Assembly (NCBI RefSeq): GCF_030697925.1
Contig: NZ_JAUYOJ010000064.1
Location: 1 to 64,000, forward strand
Source of the DNA: Phenylobacterium sp.
Lineage (GTDB): Bacteria; Pseudomonadota; Alphaproteobacteria; Caulobacterales; Caulobacteraceae
Length of the DNA stretch: 64,000 bases
Direction of reading: 5' to 3'
Shown: positions 7,814-16,247 of the stretch, piece by piece
Numbering within the stretch: the stretch's first letter is position 1
How the letters are laid out: each line of letters opens with the position of its first letter
Notes under the pieces: generated by a model
Database searches by the model: none
Told to the model about the DNA's origin: nothing
What the model saw: the letters and a program-made list of their open reading frames with translations, nothing else
Position numbers and translations under genes: made by a program

Positions 7814-8281
7814 ATGATCCCGCCACTCATCGATGTCGGTTCGTCTGCGCCATGGTCCGTGCTCCCGCCCGGAATCCATGATGCGACGCTCGACGAGGTC
7901 GCTGCACACTTCGCAACCACTCCCCACCGCCAATGGCTCTTTGGCGGCTTCCTGAGGGTTGTGGACGCGCTGGTGTTGGCGAACTGCGCCTCCGTCTACC
8001 TCGACGGCAGCTTCACCACCGCCAAGCCGCATCCAGGTGATTTTGACGGTTGCTGGGATCACACGAATATGGATCTCACCCAGCTCGACCCCGTGCTGAA
8101 GACCTTCGCGAACAAGCGTGAGGCGCAGAAGAAAAAGTACCTGGGCGAGATGTTTCCGGCCTTTGGGGAGGGCGCGCCGGGGCTGACGTTTCTAGAGTTC
8201 TTCCAGGTCGAGAAATTCTCAGGTGAGCCGAAGGGCATCCTGCGGATTTCGCTCGCATCCTCGAAAGGGGCGACGCCATGA
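7814..8281 (+). CDS. DUF6932-like protein with minimal nucleotidyltransferase motif
   Basis: A 155-residue protein. The central stretch VYLDGSFTTAKPHPGDFDGCWD contains GS followed nine residues later by DxD, the catalytic signature of MNT/pol-beta nucleotidyltransferases. The N-terminus LPPGIHDATLDEVAAHF is typical of DUF6932 proteins as I recall them. MNT proteins often act as antitoxin or toxin partners that nucleotidylate another protein. It overlaps the HTH-peptidase gene by four bases (ATGA), so the two are translated together. The ATG at 7814 sits against a palindromic operator; a GTG at 7808 would lie inside it. Confidence 0.65.
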   Translation: MIPPLIDVGSSAPWSVLPPGIHDATLDEVAAHFATTPHRQWLFGGFLRVVDALVLANCASVYLDGSFTTAKPHPGDFDGCWDHTNMDLTQLDPVLKTFANKREAQKKKYLGEMFPAFGEGAPGLTFLEFFQVEKFSGEPKGILRISLASSKGATP

Positions 8282-9546
8282 TCACTAACGAAAAGCAGCA
8301 CCGCTCCACGCGCCTGCTCATCGACAAGCTGAAGGCCGGGCGCGCTGGCCTCGGCGCCGGCGGTAGCCCTGCCACCGACCCCCTGTTGCTCGAAATTCAG
8401 CGCGACGCGCTGACCAGCCAGATCGAGGAACTGGAAGATGACGTCGCGCTCTATGACGCCCTGCGATCGGGACAGGTCACCGCCTTTGTCGCGGAAGGCC
8501 TGAGCGAGCTCCCCGATATTCTCATCCGGGCGCGGATCGCCCGCGGCATGAGCCAGAAGGATCTCGCCGCCTTCCTTGGTCTCAAGGAGCAGCAGGTCCA
8601 GCGCTATGAGGCCGAACGCTATCGTTCTGCGAGCCTCGATCGGCTTGTCGAGGTGTCCGACGCGCTGGGCGTCCAGATCCATAAGCGCGCCGAACTGGTC
8701 GGCGACAGTCGGATGGAGAGTTATGATCCGGCAGCCTGGCAGGCCTTCCCGATCGCCGAGATGTTCAAGCGCGGTTGGTTCGAGGACTTCTCTGGCTCAA
8801 TGGCGGAGGCTCGCAAGGCCGCGCCGGAACTGGTGCCGGCTTTTCTGCGCGGCGCGCAGTCCCGGTTCGCGCCGGCCGCCCTCCACCGCAAATCCGTGCG
8901 CGCCAGCGGTCAGGTGCATGAAGCGGCCATCGCTGCGTGGGAAGCGCGCGTTCGGCAGCTGGCCGAGCGCGATCCGCCGCCAACGACGTTCGAGCGCGAA
9001 GGCATCAATGACCAGTGGATCGCAGCCCTCGTCGCCCTGACGCTAGATCCTGAGGGACCCGCCAAGGCAGCGGCGCAACTTCGCCAGATCGGTGTGACGC
9101 TCGTCGTCGAACGGCATCTGCCGGGCACCTTGCTGGATGGCGCGGCGCTATGCTCGCTCGACCGTCACGGCATCATTGCGCTGACGCTGCGCCATGATCG
9201 GCTGGACAATTTCTGGTTCACGCTCTTCCACGAGATCGGCCACCTGAAGCTACACATCGGAGAGGGCGAATACGCCGCGATCTTCGACGACACGGAGAGC
9301 CCTGCTTCTAGCGCGCTGGAAGAGGAGGCCGATCTGTTTGCGCAGGAGGCGTTGCTCCCGGCCGCCAAGTGGAATGTCGGCGTGGCCCGTTTCACGCGAA
9401 CGGAGAAGGCCGTGCTGACCGACGCGAAGCGCTTCGGTGTCGGCCCGTCCGTCATCGCCGGGCGCGTCCGGCGCGAGGCCCATGACTACACCTTGCTTCG
9501 CGGACTTGTTGGCGCTGGCGAAGTTCGTCGGCAGTTCGGGGTTTGA
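8278..9546 (+). CDS. XRE-type HTH and ImmA/IrrE metallopeptidase fusion protein
   Basis: A 422-residue protein. Residues about 80-135 form an XRE helix-turn-helix (ARGMSQKDLAAFLGLKEQQVQRYE). The C-terminal half holds the zinc peptidase motif HEIGH at 318-322, with the downstream acidic site EEEADLFAQEALLP. Such fusions act as repressor-plus-protease switches in phage, ICE and toxin-antitoxin operons. The first 60 residues are a helical region also found in HigA-like antitoxins. It sits between the MNT-like gene and the beta protein, with four-base overlaps on both sides, so all three form one operon. The palindrome at 7791 is its likely binding site. Confidence 0.82.
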   Translation: MITNEKQHRSTRLLIDKLKAGRAGLGAGGSPATDPLLLEIQRDALTSQIEELEDDVALYDALRSGQVTAFVAEGLSELPDILIRARIARGMSQKDLAAFLGLKEQQVQRYEAERYRSASLDRLVEVSDALGVQIHKRAELVGDSRMESYDPAAWQAFPIAEMFKRGWFEDFSGSMAEARKAAPELVPAFLRGAQSRFAPAALHRKSVRASGQVHEAAIAAWEARVRQLAERDPPPTTFEREGINDQWIAALVALTLDPEGPAKAAAQLRQIGVTLVVERHLPGTLLDGAALCSLDRHGIIALTLRHDRLDNFWFTLFHEIGHLKLHIGEGEYAAIFDDTESPASSALEEEADLFAQEALLPAAKWNVGVARFTRTEKAVLTDAKRFGVGPSVIAGRVRREAHDYTLLRGLVGAGEVRRQFGV

Positions 9547-10640
9547 GCACCGCGATGACCATCACGCCTCAGCACTACGTGCCCCTGCTCCGCTGGCGAA
9601 TGGGCGAGTATCAGGCCCTCGAGAAGCTTGGCGACGCGCAAAAGGATCGGATCGTTCCGCTACTGGAGGTCCTCCCGCCGGACTACGACTTCGAGCAGCG
9701 CCGGCCCAAGAAGGACATCGACGAACAGCTAAAAACCTTCGGCGACAAGCTCAAGAAGAAGTGGGACGCGCGCCCCGCCCTGCTCGATGGGGCTCAGCTT
9801 CCGGCCGCCACACGGATGGCGGATGGCCGCCATCCGATGACCTATCTATTCGACGAGGCGCGCCAGACCGGCACCTCACTAACGCCGGTGCTGACGCTCG
9901 AAAGCGATGCGGCCTACCGCGACGCGGTGCGGTTGATCGATGGGAACGACCTTCGAGGCGCGGCCCTGCGCTGCACGCTCGAAGAGGCGCTCGACCCCGA
10001 CTTCGACGATTCGGTCGAGACCCTGCTTGAGGCACTGGAGATCAACGCGGACTCGCTCGACATCGTCCTCGATCTGAAAACGCCTGCGTTCGATCCGCAG
10101 GCGAGCCTAGTCGCCGTCCTCACCGCCGCGCTGACCAGCTCTACCGCCTTCGGCCAGGCCCGCAGCATCACCATCATGGCGACGTCGTTTCCGGACTCGA
10201 TGACGACGCTAAAGCTGCCCATCCAGTTCGTCCCTCGCCGGGAGTGGGTTCTCTACAAGGCGCTTGTGGCTTCGCTCGCCCCGGAGGTCCGGCGGCCGAC
10301 CTTCGGCGACTACGGCGTCGCCGCGATCACCTTCGCCCAGGGCGACATGCGCTTCATGCGCGGCTCACCCAATGTCCGCTACGCCGTCGACGATGGGTGG
10401 CTTGTGGCCAAGGCCAAGCGTGAGAAGGGCGGGAGCAACGCACCCTATCCTGGCCTCTGCGCCTCGATCACCGGGTCCGGCCAGTTCAAGGGCTCAGCTT
10501 TTTCGGCCGGCGGCGCCTACATCGAAGGTTGCAGCATAGGCGCTCAGAAGCGCGGCAACCCGACCGTTTGGAAATGGGTCGCCACGAACCATCACATCAC
10601 GAAGGTCGTGGACGATCTCGCCACGCTTCCCGGTGCTTGA
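9543..10640 (+). CDS. Beta family protein
   Basis: A 365-residue protein of the beta family, known from phage T4 and from bacterial mobile islands. Landmarks are YVPLLRWRMGEYQALEKL at the N-terminus, VPLLEVLPPDYDFE, and a C-terminal YPGLCASITGSGQFKGSAF with YIEGCSIGAQKRGNPTVWK. The function is unsettled. The gene is repeatedly found beside sce7726-type nuclease-like proteins, as it is here. The start may be TTG at 9543 overlapping the previous TGA, or ATG at 9555. Its 3' end overlaps the convergent sce7726 gene by 44 bases. Confidence 0.75.
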   Translation: MSTAMTITPQHYVPLLRWRMGEYQALEKLGDAQKDRIVPLLEVLPPDYDFEQRRPKKDIDEQLKTFGDKLKKKWDARPALLDGAQLPAATRMADGRHPMTYLFDEARQTGTSLTPVLTLESDAAYRDAVRLIDGNDLRGAALRCTLEEALDPDFDDSVETLLEALEINADSLDIVLDLKTPAFDPQASLVAVLTAALTSSTAFGQARSITIMATSFPDSMTTLKLPIQFVPRREWVLYKALVASLAPEVRRPTFGDYGVAAITFAQGDMRFMRGSPNVRYAVDDGWLVAKAKREKGGSNAPYPGLCASITGSGQFKGSAFSAGGAYIEGCSIGAQKRGNPTVWKWVATNHHITKVVDDLATLPGA

Positions 10641-11190
10641 GGATTTCGCGGATTCGACGGGCAAGGTCCCGCCGCGGCATGGCGGCCGCCAGCTCGTGGT
10701 AGAGCACCTCTCGGGGAGCACGCAGCACGCGTTCCGTGTGACCAAGTTCCCTGAGCAGCTGCTGCACTTCCGGCCGCCACAGCAGCCGGGAGAGGGTGAC
10801 CGGGTTTGGGTGTCGATTGACGCGCTCTTCGCGCACTCGACCGAAAATGACCCCGCCGCCGGCGCCGCGGTTCGCAAGGATCACTCCCCACCAATCGGGG
10901 ATCATCGGCAGCGCGGCGTCGAGGTGCCGCCGCGCCACAATGAGGGACGCCTTGTCGACGACGTCCCCGTAGGCCGCGACCTGGTGCGGCAAGCGGGTGA
11001 GGGTGTCGGCTTCAGCCTTGATCTCGAGGCCCCGAATATGGCCGTTGATCACGGCGATATCGATGCGGCAAGCGCCGTGATCGATACCCAACTCATCGAC
11101 CACCAGGGTGTCTGGGCACCGGGTCGCATGGTGCAGCAGGCGCGCGTAAGCTGCGCGGCGCACATCGACATCCTTCAGCGCGATACCCAT
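10597..11190 (-). CDS. sce7726 family protein, PD-(D/E)xK nuclease-like
   Basis: About 197 residues. The core RIDIAVINGHIRGLEIKAEADTL has the D then E-x-K arrangement of restriction-endonuclease-like folds, and an earlier Glu lies in VVDELGI. This family accompanies beta/sce7725 proteins and is thought to be a nuclease component, although no activity is established as far as I know. The start is ATG at 11190; a TTG at 11196 is also possible. It is convergent with and overlaps the beta gene, so the two are probably regulated together but transcribed separately. Confidence 0.72.
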   Translation of the reverse strand: MGIALKDVDVRRAAYARLLHHATRCPDTLVVDELGIDHGACRIDIAVINGHIRGLEIKAEADTLTRLPHQVAAYGDVVDKASLIVARRHLDAALPMIPDWWGVILANRGAGGGVIFGRVREERVNRHPNPVTLSRLLWRPEVQQLLRELGHTERVLRAPREVLYHELAAAMPRRDLARRIREILKHREAWRDRPRPS

Positions 11191-11294
11191 GCACAAGGCT
11201 TAGCGCCCGCGATTCCGCCGGGGCAAGCGATTTGCTCGAAGTGCCCGGGCGTCTTGAGGACATCGGGGAAAAGGTCGCGGGGAAGGGGTGAGCG

Positions 11295-12563
11295 ATGGAC
11301 GTCACCTTCTTCCTGAAGCAGCGCACTGCATTCATCCGGAGCTTCTACGACGAGGGTGTTGCGCCGTTCTTGGAAACCCAAAGGCGGATCGACCAGGGCG
11401 AGCCGCCCTTCGATGACCCGCCCTATAGTGAAGACCCTGAACCGCCCTATCTGTCGGAATGGATCGACGCCGCCACCGGAGTCGACATCCTCAGTCAGGC
11501 TTGCGTGTCGCTGCTGTCCGATACCCTGAAGCTCTACTTCAACACGCTGCAGCAACGGATCATCGGCTTCTCGTTCGACAGAGGCGAGAAGGCCGTTCTG
11601 AAGAAGGGGTTCGTCGCGGCCTACAAGGTGACCCTGGGCCAAGTCTACGACACCGACTGGTCTGACTGCCCCGCCCGCTTCGACGTGATCGAACAGGTCG
11701 TACTGGCGCGCAATCTCAGCCAGCACGGCAGTCAGCTCACCTCGTTTCACCTATCCCACGACGCCAAGACGCTGCGCGATTACAGCCAACCCCTTTTTGC
11801 CAACCCGGCAGAATGGAAGGCATGGGTCGAGAATGGCGGCGGTGAGGCGAGCTTCCTCGTGCCGACGGTCAAGATTACGCGCGAAGCCCTGTTCGAGGCG
11901 ATCGACGAGATAGAAGGCCTCGCCGACTGGCTGGAATCCCAAACCGGCAAGATCGACGCCTGGCGTCAGTCTCAAGCTGGGGAGGCGCCGGACCCAGAGG
12001 CCGAGGTGTTCGGGCTACTCAGCGCCGCCCGCTCCGCGCTCGACCTTTGCGGCCAGGCCCTGGCGTTGTTTGAGGAACGGCGACCCGAGGTGATCGACCA
12101 AGGCGATGCAAAGGGTCTCGTCATTGACGGTCGGCGACTGGAGCGGACCACTAACGGTCCTCTCTCGGCGCGCGGCTTGATCGGCGCCCAGGCCTTCTTG
12201 GCCAATTTAGTGGTGGTCGAAAACTGCATCACCAAGCTCGCGGGACTGCGCGGCCTCCCGCCTCACATCAAGGTCAACACCGGGCGATCCCTGAAGGCGA
12301 TCAAGGCCGTCGTCGACCGCCAGGTGCGCAACACGGCGGAACACATCGATGATCGGGTGGTGGCCCGCGCCGATCAGAGCCTGATCTCGAGTTCGATCTT
12401 CGAGCCCGACCTCCTCTGCTCGACGCGAGCTGATGGCACCATTGGCGCCGTCTCGATCAGTCAGGCGACCTTGGACGCCGTCGCCCTGGCGCTCGACACC
12501 GTGGTCTGGACGCCGGAGCAGATCGCCGCGATGGCTCGCCCCCGTTCGCGCCCGCGGAAATGA
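11295..12563 (+). CDS. Hypothetical protein with two HEPN-like RNxxxH motifs
   Basis: A 422-residue, mostly helical protein with no family recognised. Two motifs of the R-x4-H type stand out: RNLSQH at 139-144 and RNTAEH at 345-350. Both are preceded by helices, which is the HEPN ribonuclease active-site pattern. The first half contains ILSQACVSLLSDTLKLYFN and the second VVVENCITKLAGLRGLP. The protein may therefore be a tandem HEPN protein. It lies alone between two minus-strand genes in the defence-like island and is convergent with a PIN nuclease gene 12 bases away. The function is inferred from motifs only. Confidence 0.6.
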   Translation: MDVTFFLKQRTAFIRSFYDEGVAPFLETQRRIDQGEPPFDDPPYSEDPEPPYLSEWIDAATGVDILSQACVSLLSDTLKLYFNTLQQRIIGFSFDRGEKAVLKKGFVAAYKVTLGQVYDTDWSDCPARFDVIEQVVLARNLSQHGSQLTSFHLSHDAKTLRDYSQPLFANPAEWKAWVENGGGEASFLVPTVKITREALFEAIDEIEGLADWLESQTGKIDAWRQSQAGEAPDPEAEVFGLLSAARSALDLCGQALALFEERRPEVIDQGDAKGLVIDGRRLERTTNGPLSARGLIGAQAFLANLVVVENCITKLAGLRGLPPHIKVNTGRSLKAIKAVVDRQVRNTAEHIDDRVVARADQSLISSSIFEPDLLCSTRADGTIGAVSISQATLDAVALALDTVVWTPEQIAAMARPRSRPRK

Positions 12564-12575
12564 TGCCGCAGCGCG

Positions 12576-13598
12576 CTAGGTGTCGAGCATGTCCCATTCG
12601 TCTCCAAGCACCCAGCGCAGGGCGCTCAGCTTGCCGTTGACCATCCCCCACTCGAAGTCTGACCAGGGCCCGAGGTCATCGGTGCGACGTGCCTCGACGC
12701 GGGCGGCGGCGGCCAGCGCGGCGGCCCAGGTGCTTTGCGACATCAATTCCCGCGGATATCGATCTCTCGGATAGTCGGCGTCTGGCACGACGGTGATTGC
12801 GCCGCTTTCGACCTCGTTCCGCAGGCCCCAGTGCCGGTTGTACCAAACCTGATCGAACAGGCGGTCGATGGCCTCGAGAATCTCCGGCAGGCGCCGGGAT
12901 TCCATCGACCACTCGGCCTCGAACCGCACCTCGTCCATGACCTCGGGCGCAAACTCCGCAAGGATCTCGGCAAGGCTGGTCGCATAGACCGAGTCCTGGT
13001 CGAACAGGCCGGCAAGGTCCGGGTGGGGTCGGCGGATGTCCCCCGTCGGGTCACTGAAGTCACGGGTGTTATGGGTGATGAAGGCGGTCCGCTCGGGACT
13101 GATCAGCTCGTCACAGGCGTCGACGTATTGCTCGATCAGGATGGCGTCGTTGATCGCATTCTTCTGCCGATGAAACGGGGCCTTGCCGAGGATCGCCCGC
13201 TCGCTGGCGCGGACCTTGACGGCGTCCGAGGCGGGCACGATCTCGGCGGCCGCGAACAACGCCTCGATCCGCTCCACGGTTTCGCGGGCGGCGTCAGCCA
13301 GGATGGCGACGCGGTGATCGACCTCATCCAGTCCCCGAACGATCGCGGATTTCGTCTCGACCGGCCCAAACCGCTCCACCGTGTCCTTCACCCGGCGGAA
13401 CAGGCCTGAGAGGCTCTGAGCGCCCTCGCGGACAATGCGGTCCTTGTTGCGGCCGAACTCGTCGACGACGGTCTGCGGCACGATAAGGGCGACGTCCCCT
13501 TGCTCGACGAGAGTTTCGAGGCACGACAGGATCGGCAGCTGCCGATGGTCCTTGGCGAGCTCGAGCCAGACACACGTGTCGATCAGCATGTGCAGCAT
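12576..13598 (-). CDS. PIN-domain protein (DUF4935-like)
   Basis: About 340 residues. The N-terminal PIN domain has the acidic site spread across LIDTCVWLEL, VPQTVVDEFGRNKDR, KNAINDAILIE and ITHNTRDFS, which supply the usual Asp/Glu residues for metal-dependent RNA cleavage. A C-terminal helical region of about 150 residues follows, with no clear match. Large PIN proteins of this type are found in defence islands and are presumed RNases. No small antitoxin gene precedes it. Starts at 13598 and 13589 are both possible, with no clear ribosome site. Confidence 0.75.
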   Translation of the reverse strand: MLHMLIDTCVWLELAKDHRQLPILSCLETLVEQGDVALIVPQTVVDEFGRNKDRIVREGAQSLSGLFRRVKDTVERFGPVETKSAIVRGLDEVDHRVAILADAARETVERIEALFAAAEIVPASDAVKVRASERAILGKAPFHRQKNAINDAILIEQYVDACDELISPERTAFITHNTRDFSDPTGDIRRPHPDLAGLFDQDSVYATSLAEILAEFAPEVMDEVRFEAEWSMESRRLPEILEAIDRLFDQVWYNRHWGLRNEVESGAITVVPDADYPRDRYPRELMSQSTWAAALAAAARVEARRTDDLGPWSDFEWGMVNGKLSALRWVLGDEWDMLDT

Positions 13599-13687
13599 GA
13601 CAGTCGGGACCGATTTTCCGTTTGCAGCCCCGATCATAGCAGCCAAGTTTGTGGCCGAGGACCGATGGTCGGTGGGTGAACAGGGCT

Positions 13688-14069
13688 ATGGCGACGACTG
13701 TCAGCGAGGTGGTGGCCGCCTTTCAGCACCTGTACGAAAGCATCCACGACCGGGACTGCTGCAAGACCCTTCCCTTGCGCACCTACAACGAGCGCACCCT
13801 GGCGCCACTGGTCCGCACCTTCCTGCTCGGTTGGTTCGGGCACGTCTCGCCGGAGAAGCGCGCGGCGCTTCACCGAGCTGACACTTGGCGCACCCCTCGC
13901 CCCTGGCGACGCCGATGGCGTCCACGGTTGGCGACTGGAGCGGTTCGTGGCCGACGAGCTGTTGCGATGTCGGCAGGGCTGGCTCTTTGACAACACCATG
14001 GACCCCAACCTCGACGAACTTCTCTATCACCGCGGCGATCTTCATCGCCGTGGACTTCGGGGCGGATGA
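13688..14069 (+). pseudogene. Hypothetical gene split by a frameshift near 13862
   Basis: The frame from ATG 13688 encodes a protein with LYESIHDRDCCKTLPLRTYN and VRTFLLGWFGHVSPEKRA. From about 13862 sensible coding continues only in the next frame, through FTELTLGAPL, WRLERFVADELLRCRQGW, LFDNTMDPNLDELLYHRG, to a TGA at 14069. A one-base indel therefore splits the gene, or the assembly has an error. No family is recognised. It lies between the PIN gene and the Ubl operon. A third frame also reads to 14079 but is less convincing. Confidence 0.5.
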
Positions 14070-14110
14070 TTGGGACTAGATCGGAACAGCTCGGTGCCAC
14101 CCGCTAGCGA

Positions 14111-14470
14111 TCAGCACCAGTTGATCCGCCCCCTGGTGAGATAGAAGTGGCTTTCGCATCCCGTCTTCCGCCAGATCGACGGCGTCACCGACGGGTGACC
14201 GGTCGCGTCGGTCACGACCGACCAACGGGGTGAGCGCGCGCCGAAGAACCGCAGATGTAGAGTTGCGCGACAGCCACAGGGACAGACCATAAAGCCGAAC
14301 GTCGGCTGACCCTGTTGGGAGGTCACGTAGAGCCGGTGCGGTCGCAAGTGGGCGGGCCGTTCCGTTGAAGGGACAACCGCGATCGGTGGCCGCCAGCGGT
14401 CGCGCATTCCGCGCCGCCAGCGCTTCCATCCTGACCCGATCGCCTCGATGTGTTTTTGAACCCACCTCAT
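14111..14470 (-). CDS. DUF6527 family protein, fourth gene of the ubiquitin-like operon
   Basis: A 119-residue cysteine-rich protein. The core FMVCPCGCRATLHLRFFG is followed by HPSVTPSIWR, GCESHFYLTRGRINWC, giving CPCGC, GC.SHF and a final WC. These residues look like a zinc site. As I recall, DUF6527 proteins are encoded next to multi-ubiquitin-type Ubl, E2-like and E1/JAB proteins. Its role is unknown; it might be a ligase, a substrate adaptor or a target. The ATG at 14470 overlaps the TGA of the JAB-E1 gene as ATGA, so it is translationally coupled as the last gene of the operon. Confidence 0.78.
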   Translation of the reverse strand: MRWVQKHIEAIGSGWKRWRRGMRDRWRPPIAVVPSTERPAHLRPHRLYVTSQQGQPTFGFMVCPCGCRATLHLRFFGARSPRWSVVTDATGHPSVTPSIWRKTGCESHFYLTRGRINWC

Positions 14471-15843
14471 GCGGCGTCCTCGAGGCGGCTGGACATCAAC
14501 AACGGTGCGCAATCGCCGCGGCCGACATATCGCGCCAGTTCGAGGTCAGGCTCTCCGTCCGGTCTCGTCGCAATACGGCCATGGGTCAGCAGTAGCTTTT
14601 GCACCGCGAATTTGGCGTTGGGCTCCGTCCGATACGGATGGAGCCTCGCCAGGAACTCATTCACCGCAGTGGCCGCGGTCAGCGTGTTGACGCTGATCAC
14701 CGCGGGACTATCAACCCGTACGCCGCGGATGTAGCCTCGGCGAACCTGGTCTTCATAGAAGTTCGGATCGGTACGCTTGAGGTATTCGGCGTGAAGCACG
14801 GCGTCGCTGTAGACGCCGCGGCTCTTCAGGCTCGATCCCCCAGGTTGCAGGTAGTGGACACCAGCCGAGACGCTCTCCACGCCGCCGGTCCCGTCGGCGT
14901 CCAGCCGGACGCCCAGGTCGAAATAGGGGAGACTATAGAACGCGGCGATCCGGTTGAGGATATCGCGCCCTTCGACCGAATCGACGCAGCCGAACACGAT
15001 GTCGCAGGTGCTGAGCAAGGCGACGGCCTCGGGGGTGTCGACGCGGGCCTGACAGACCACCAGTTCCGTCCCCAGGCCAACGGCGTCCAGATGGGTTTTC
15101 ATCATCTGCGCCTTGTTGGTCCCCGCTTCGGCGTCGGCACGTTTCGAACCCCAGATACGGTTCAGGTTCTTTCCCTCGACAATGTCAGGCTCGATCTCGA
15201 CGATGCGACCGACGCCCAGGCGCGCCAGCATTTCGACAGTCGGACTGCCCGTGCCGGAGACCCCCACCACACCCACGCTGAGAGTCGACAGCAAGTTGGT
15301 GGTCCGGTCGCCGAACATCTGACGGTGACGCTGGTCGAAATCCTGCGGCGCGCAACCGCGCGGCTCCGGCCAGTACGAGAGGTTGTCGCCCACCACGGCC
15401 ACGCGCTCGACGGCCGCAAAGCCGCCGTCGGCGTCTACTTCGCGGGCGAACATCTCGCCGTCCGGCAGCATCACGGCGCTGAGGTGGGGGCCTGCGACCT
15501 TTAGGGCGACCGAGCGGAAGATCTCGACGTCCGACGCGTCGTCGCGCGCCGAGAATTCTCGGAAACCTTCAGGGTGAGAGTGCACCTTCATCACCGACAG
15601 ACCGAGCCGCGCCGCCTCGGTTAGGGCGTCGCGCAGACGCCGCGTCGGCCAGGTTACGAAGTCGCGCCCGCGCTGGCACTCGCTGTGCGGAATCTCGATC
15701 ACCTTGTGGACCAGATGGACTCGGCGGCCCTCGCTCTCGGCCCGGCCGCAGAGGGCGATGGCGACCCCCTCGAAGCCGCTGCCATCGAACAGATGCAACT
15801 GAAGCTGGCCGTGCTGGGTCGCCGTCATGCGTAGTTTGCTCAT
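14467..15843 (-). CDS. JAB deubiquitinase-like domain fused to ThiF/E1 adenylating enzyme
   Basis: A 458-residue fusion. The N-terminal JAB/MPN domain has Glu25 (FEGVAIALCG) and a full JAMM motif HSHPEGFREFSARD with His88, His90, Ser98 and Asp101, so zinc protease activity is expected. The C-terminal ThiF/E1 domain has the loop GVSGTGS (194-200), EPDIVEGKNLNR with Asp220 and Arg229, and FGCVDSVEGRD around Cys286. It should adenylate the C-terminus of the Ubl and may form a thioester. The start at 15843 is favoured because GGAG lies six bases upstream; ATG 15855 is alternative. It lies between the E2 and DUF6527 genes. Confidence 0.88.
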   Translation of the reverse strand: MSKLRMTATQHGQLQLHLFDGSGFEGVAIALCGRAESEGRRVHLVHKVIEIPHSECQRGRDFVTWPTRRLRDALTEAARLGLSVMKVHSHPEGFREFSARDDASDVEIFRSVALKVAGPHLSAVMLPDGEMFAREVDADGGFAAVERVAVVGDNLSYWPEPRGCAPQDFDQRHRQMFGDRTTNLLSTLSVGVVGVSGTGSPTVEMLARLGVGRIVEIEPDIVEGKNLNRIWGSKRADAEAGTNKAQMMKTHLDAVGLGTELVVCQARVDTPEAVALLSTCDIVFGCVDSVEGRDILNRIAAFYSLPYFDLGVRLDADGTGGVESVSAGVHYLQPGGSSLKSRGVYSDAVLHAEYLKRTDPNFYEDQVRRGYIRGVRVDSPAVISVNTLTAATAVNEFLARLHPYRTEPNAKFAVQKLLLTHGRIATRPDGEPDLELARYVGRGDCAPLLMSSRLEDAA

Positions 15844-15859
15844 CGCGATCTCCATGGGG

Positions 15860-16243
15860 TTAGCGCTTGCGAAGTTCGTGCTTCAGCCAGGCCCGGACCC
15901 GGCGGAGGTGACTGCACAAGGTGTCGATCCCCGAGCGCCATCCGTAGTGGCGAGACCACTGCTGGAAGGCCTTCCCGTCGATCTGCAAGACGCTGAGGTT
16001 GTTGATGGCCTTGCCGTCGCTGCGCGCCAGCGGCGGATAGAAGTAGACCATGTCGATGATGCCAGGCGGATAGGTGTCGATGCGGATCGCCGCGCACGCC
16101 GTCAGGTGACTGAAGCCCGCAGGGATCGGATGGTCGTGGATCAAGATCCACCGAACGCCTCCGTCGCGGACGGTCTCCCAAGTCAGTCCGAGCGCATCAA
16201 GCGCCCGGACATCCTCAGGGCCGAGTTCGAACTCCCGGCGCAT
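15860..16243 (-). CDS. E2/UBC-like protein (prokaryotic E2 family E type)
   Basis: A 127-residue protein with a UBC-fold pattern: WILIHDHPIPAGF, IRIDTYPPGIIDMVYFYPP with the YP and PP turn typical of E2s, then AFQQWSRHYGWRSGIDTLC and a C-terminal helix. It matches the E2-like proteins found with multi-ubiquitin domain proteins. The classical His-x-Asn before an E2 cysteine is absent. Only Cys50 and Cys110 are present, and neither can be assigned as catalytic from sequence alone. It lies four bases downstream of the Ubl gene and 16 bases before the JAB-E1 gene. It presumably receives Ubl from the E1. Confidence 0.8.
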   Translation of the reverse strand: MRREFELGPEDVRALDALGLTWETVRDGGVRWILIHDHPIPAGFSHLTACAAIRIDTYPPGIIDMVYFYPPLARSDGKAINNLSVLQIDGKAFQQWSRHYGWRSGIDTLCSHLRRVRAWLKHELRKR

Positions 16244-16247
16244 CGCG

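Noticed and set aside
13885-13900. Partial match to the att block (GGCGCACCC)
   Set aside because: Similarity stops after nine bases and lies inside a coding stretch.
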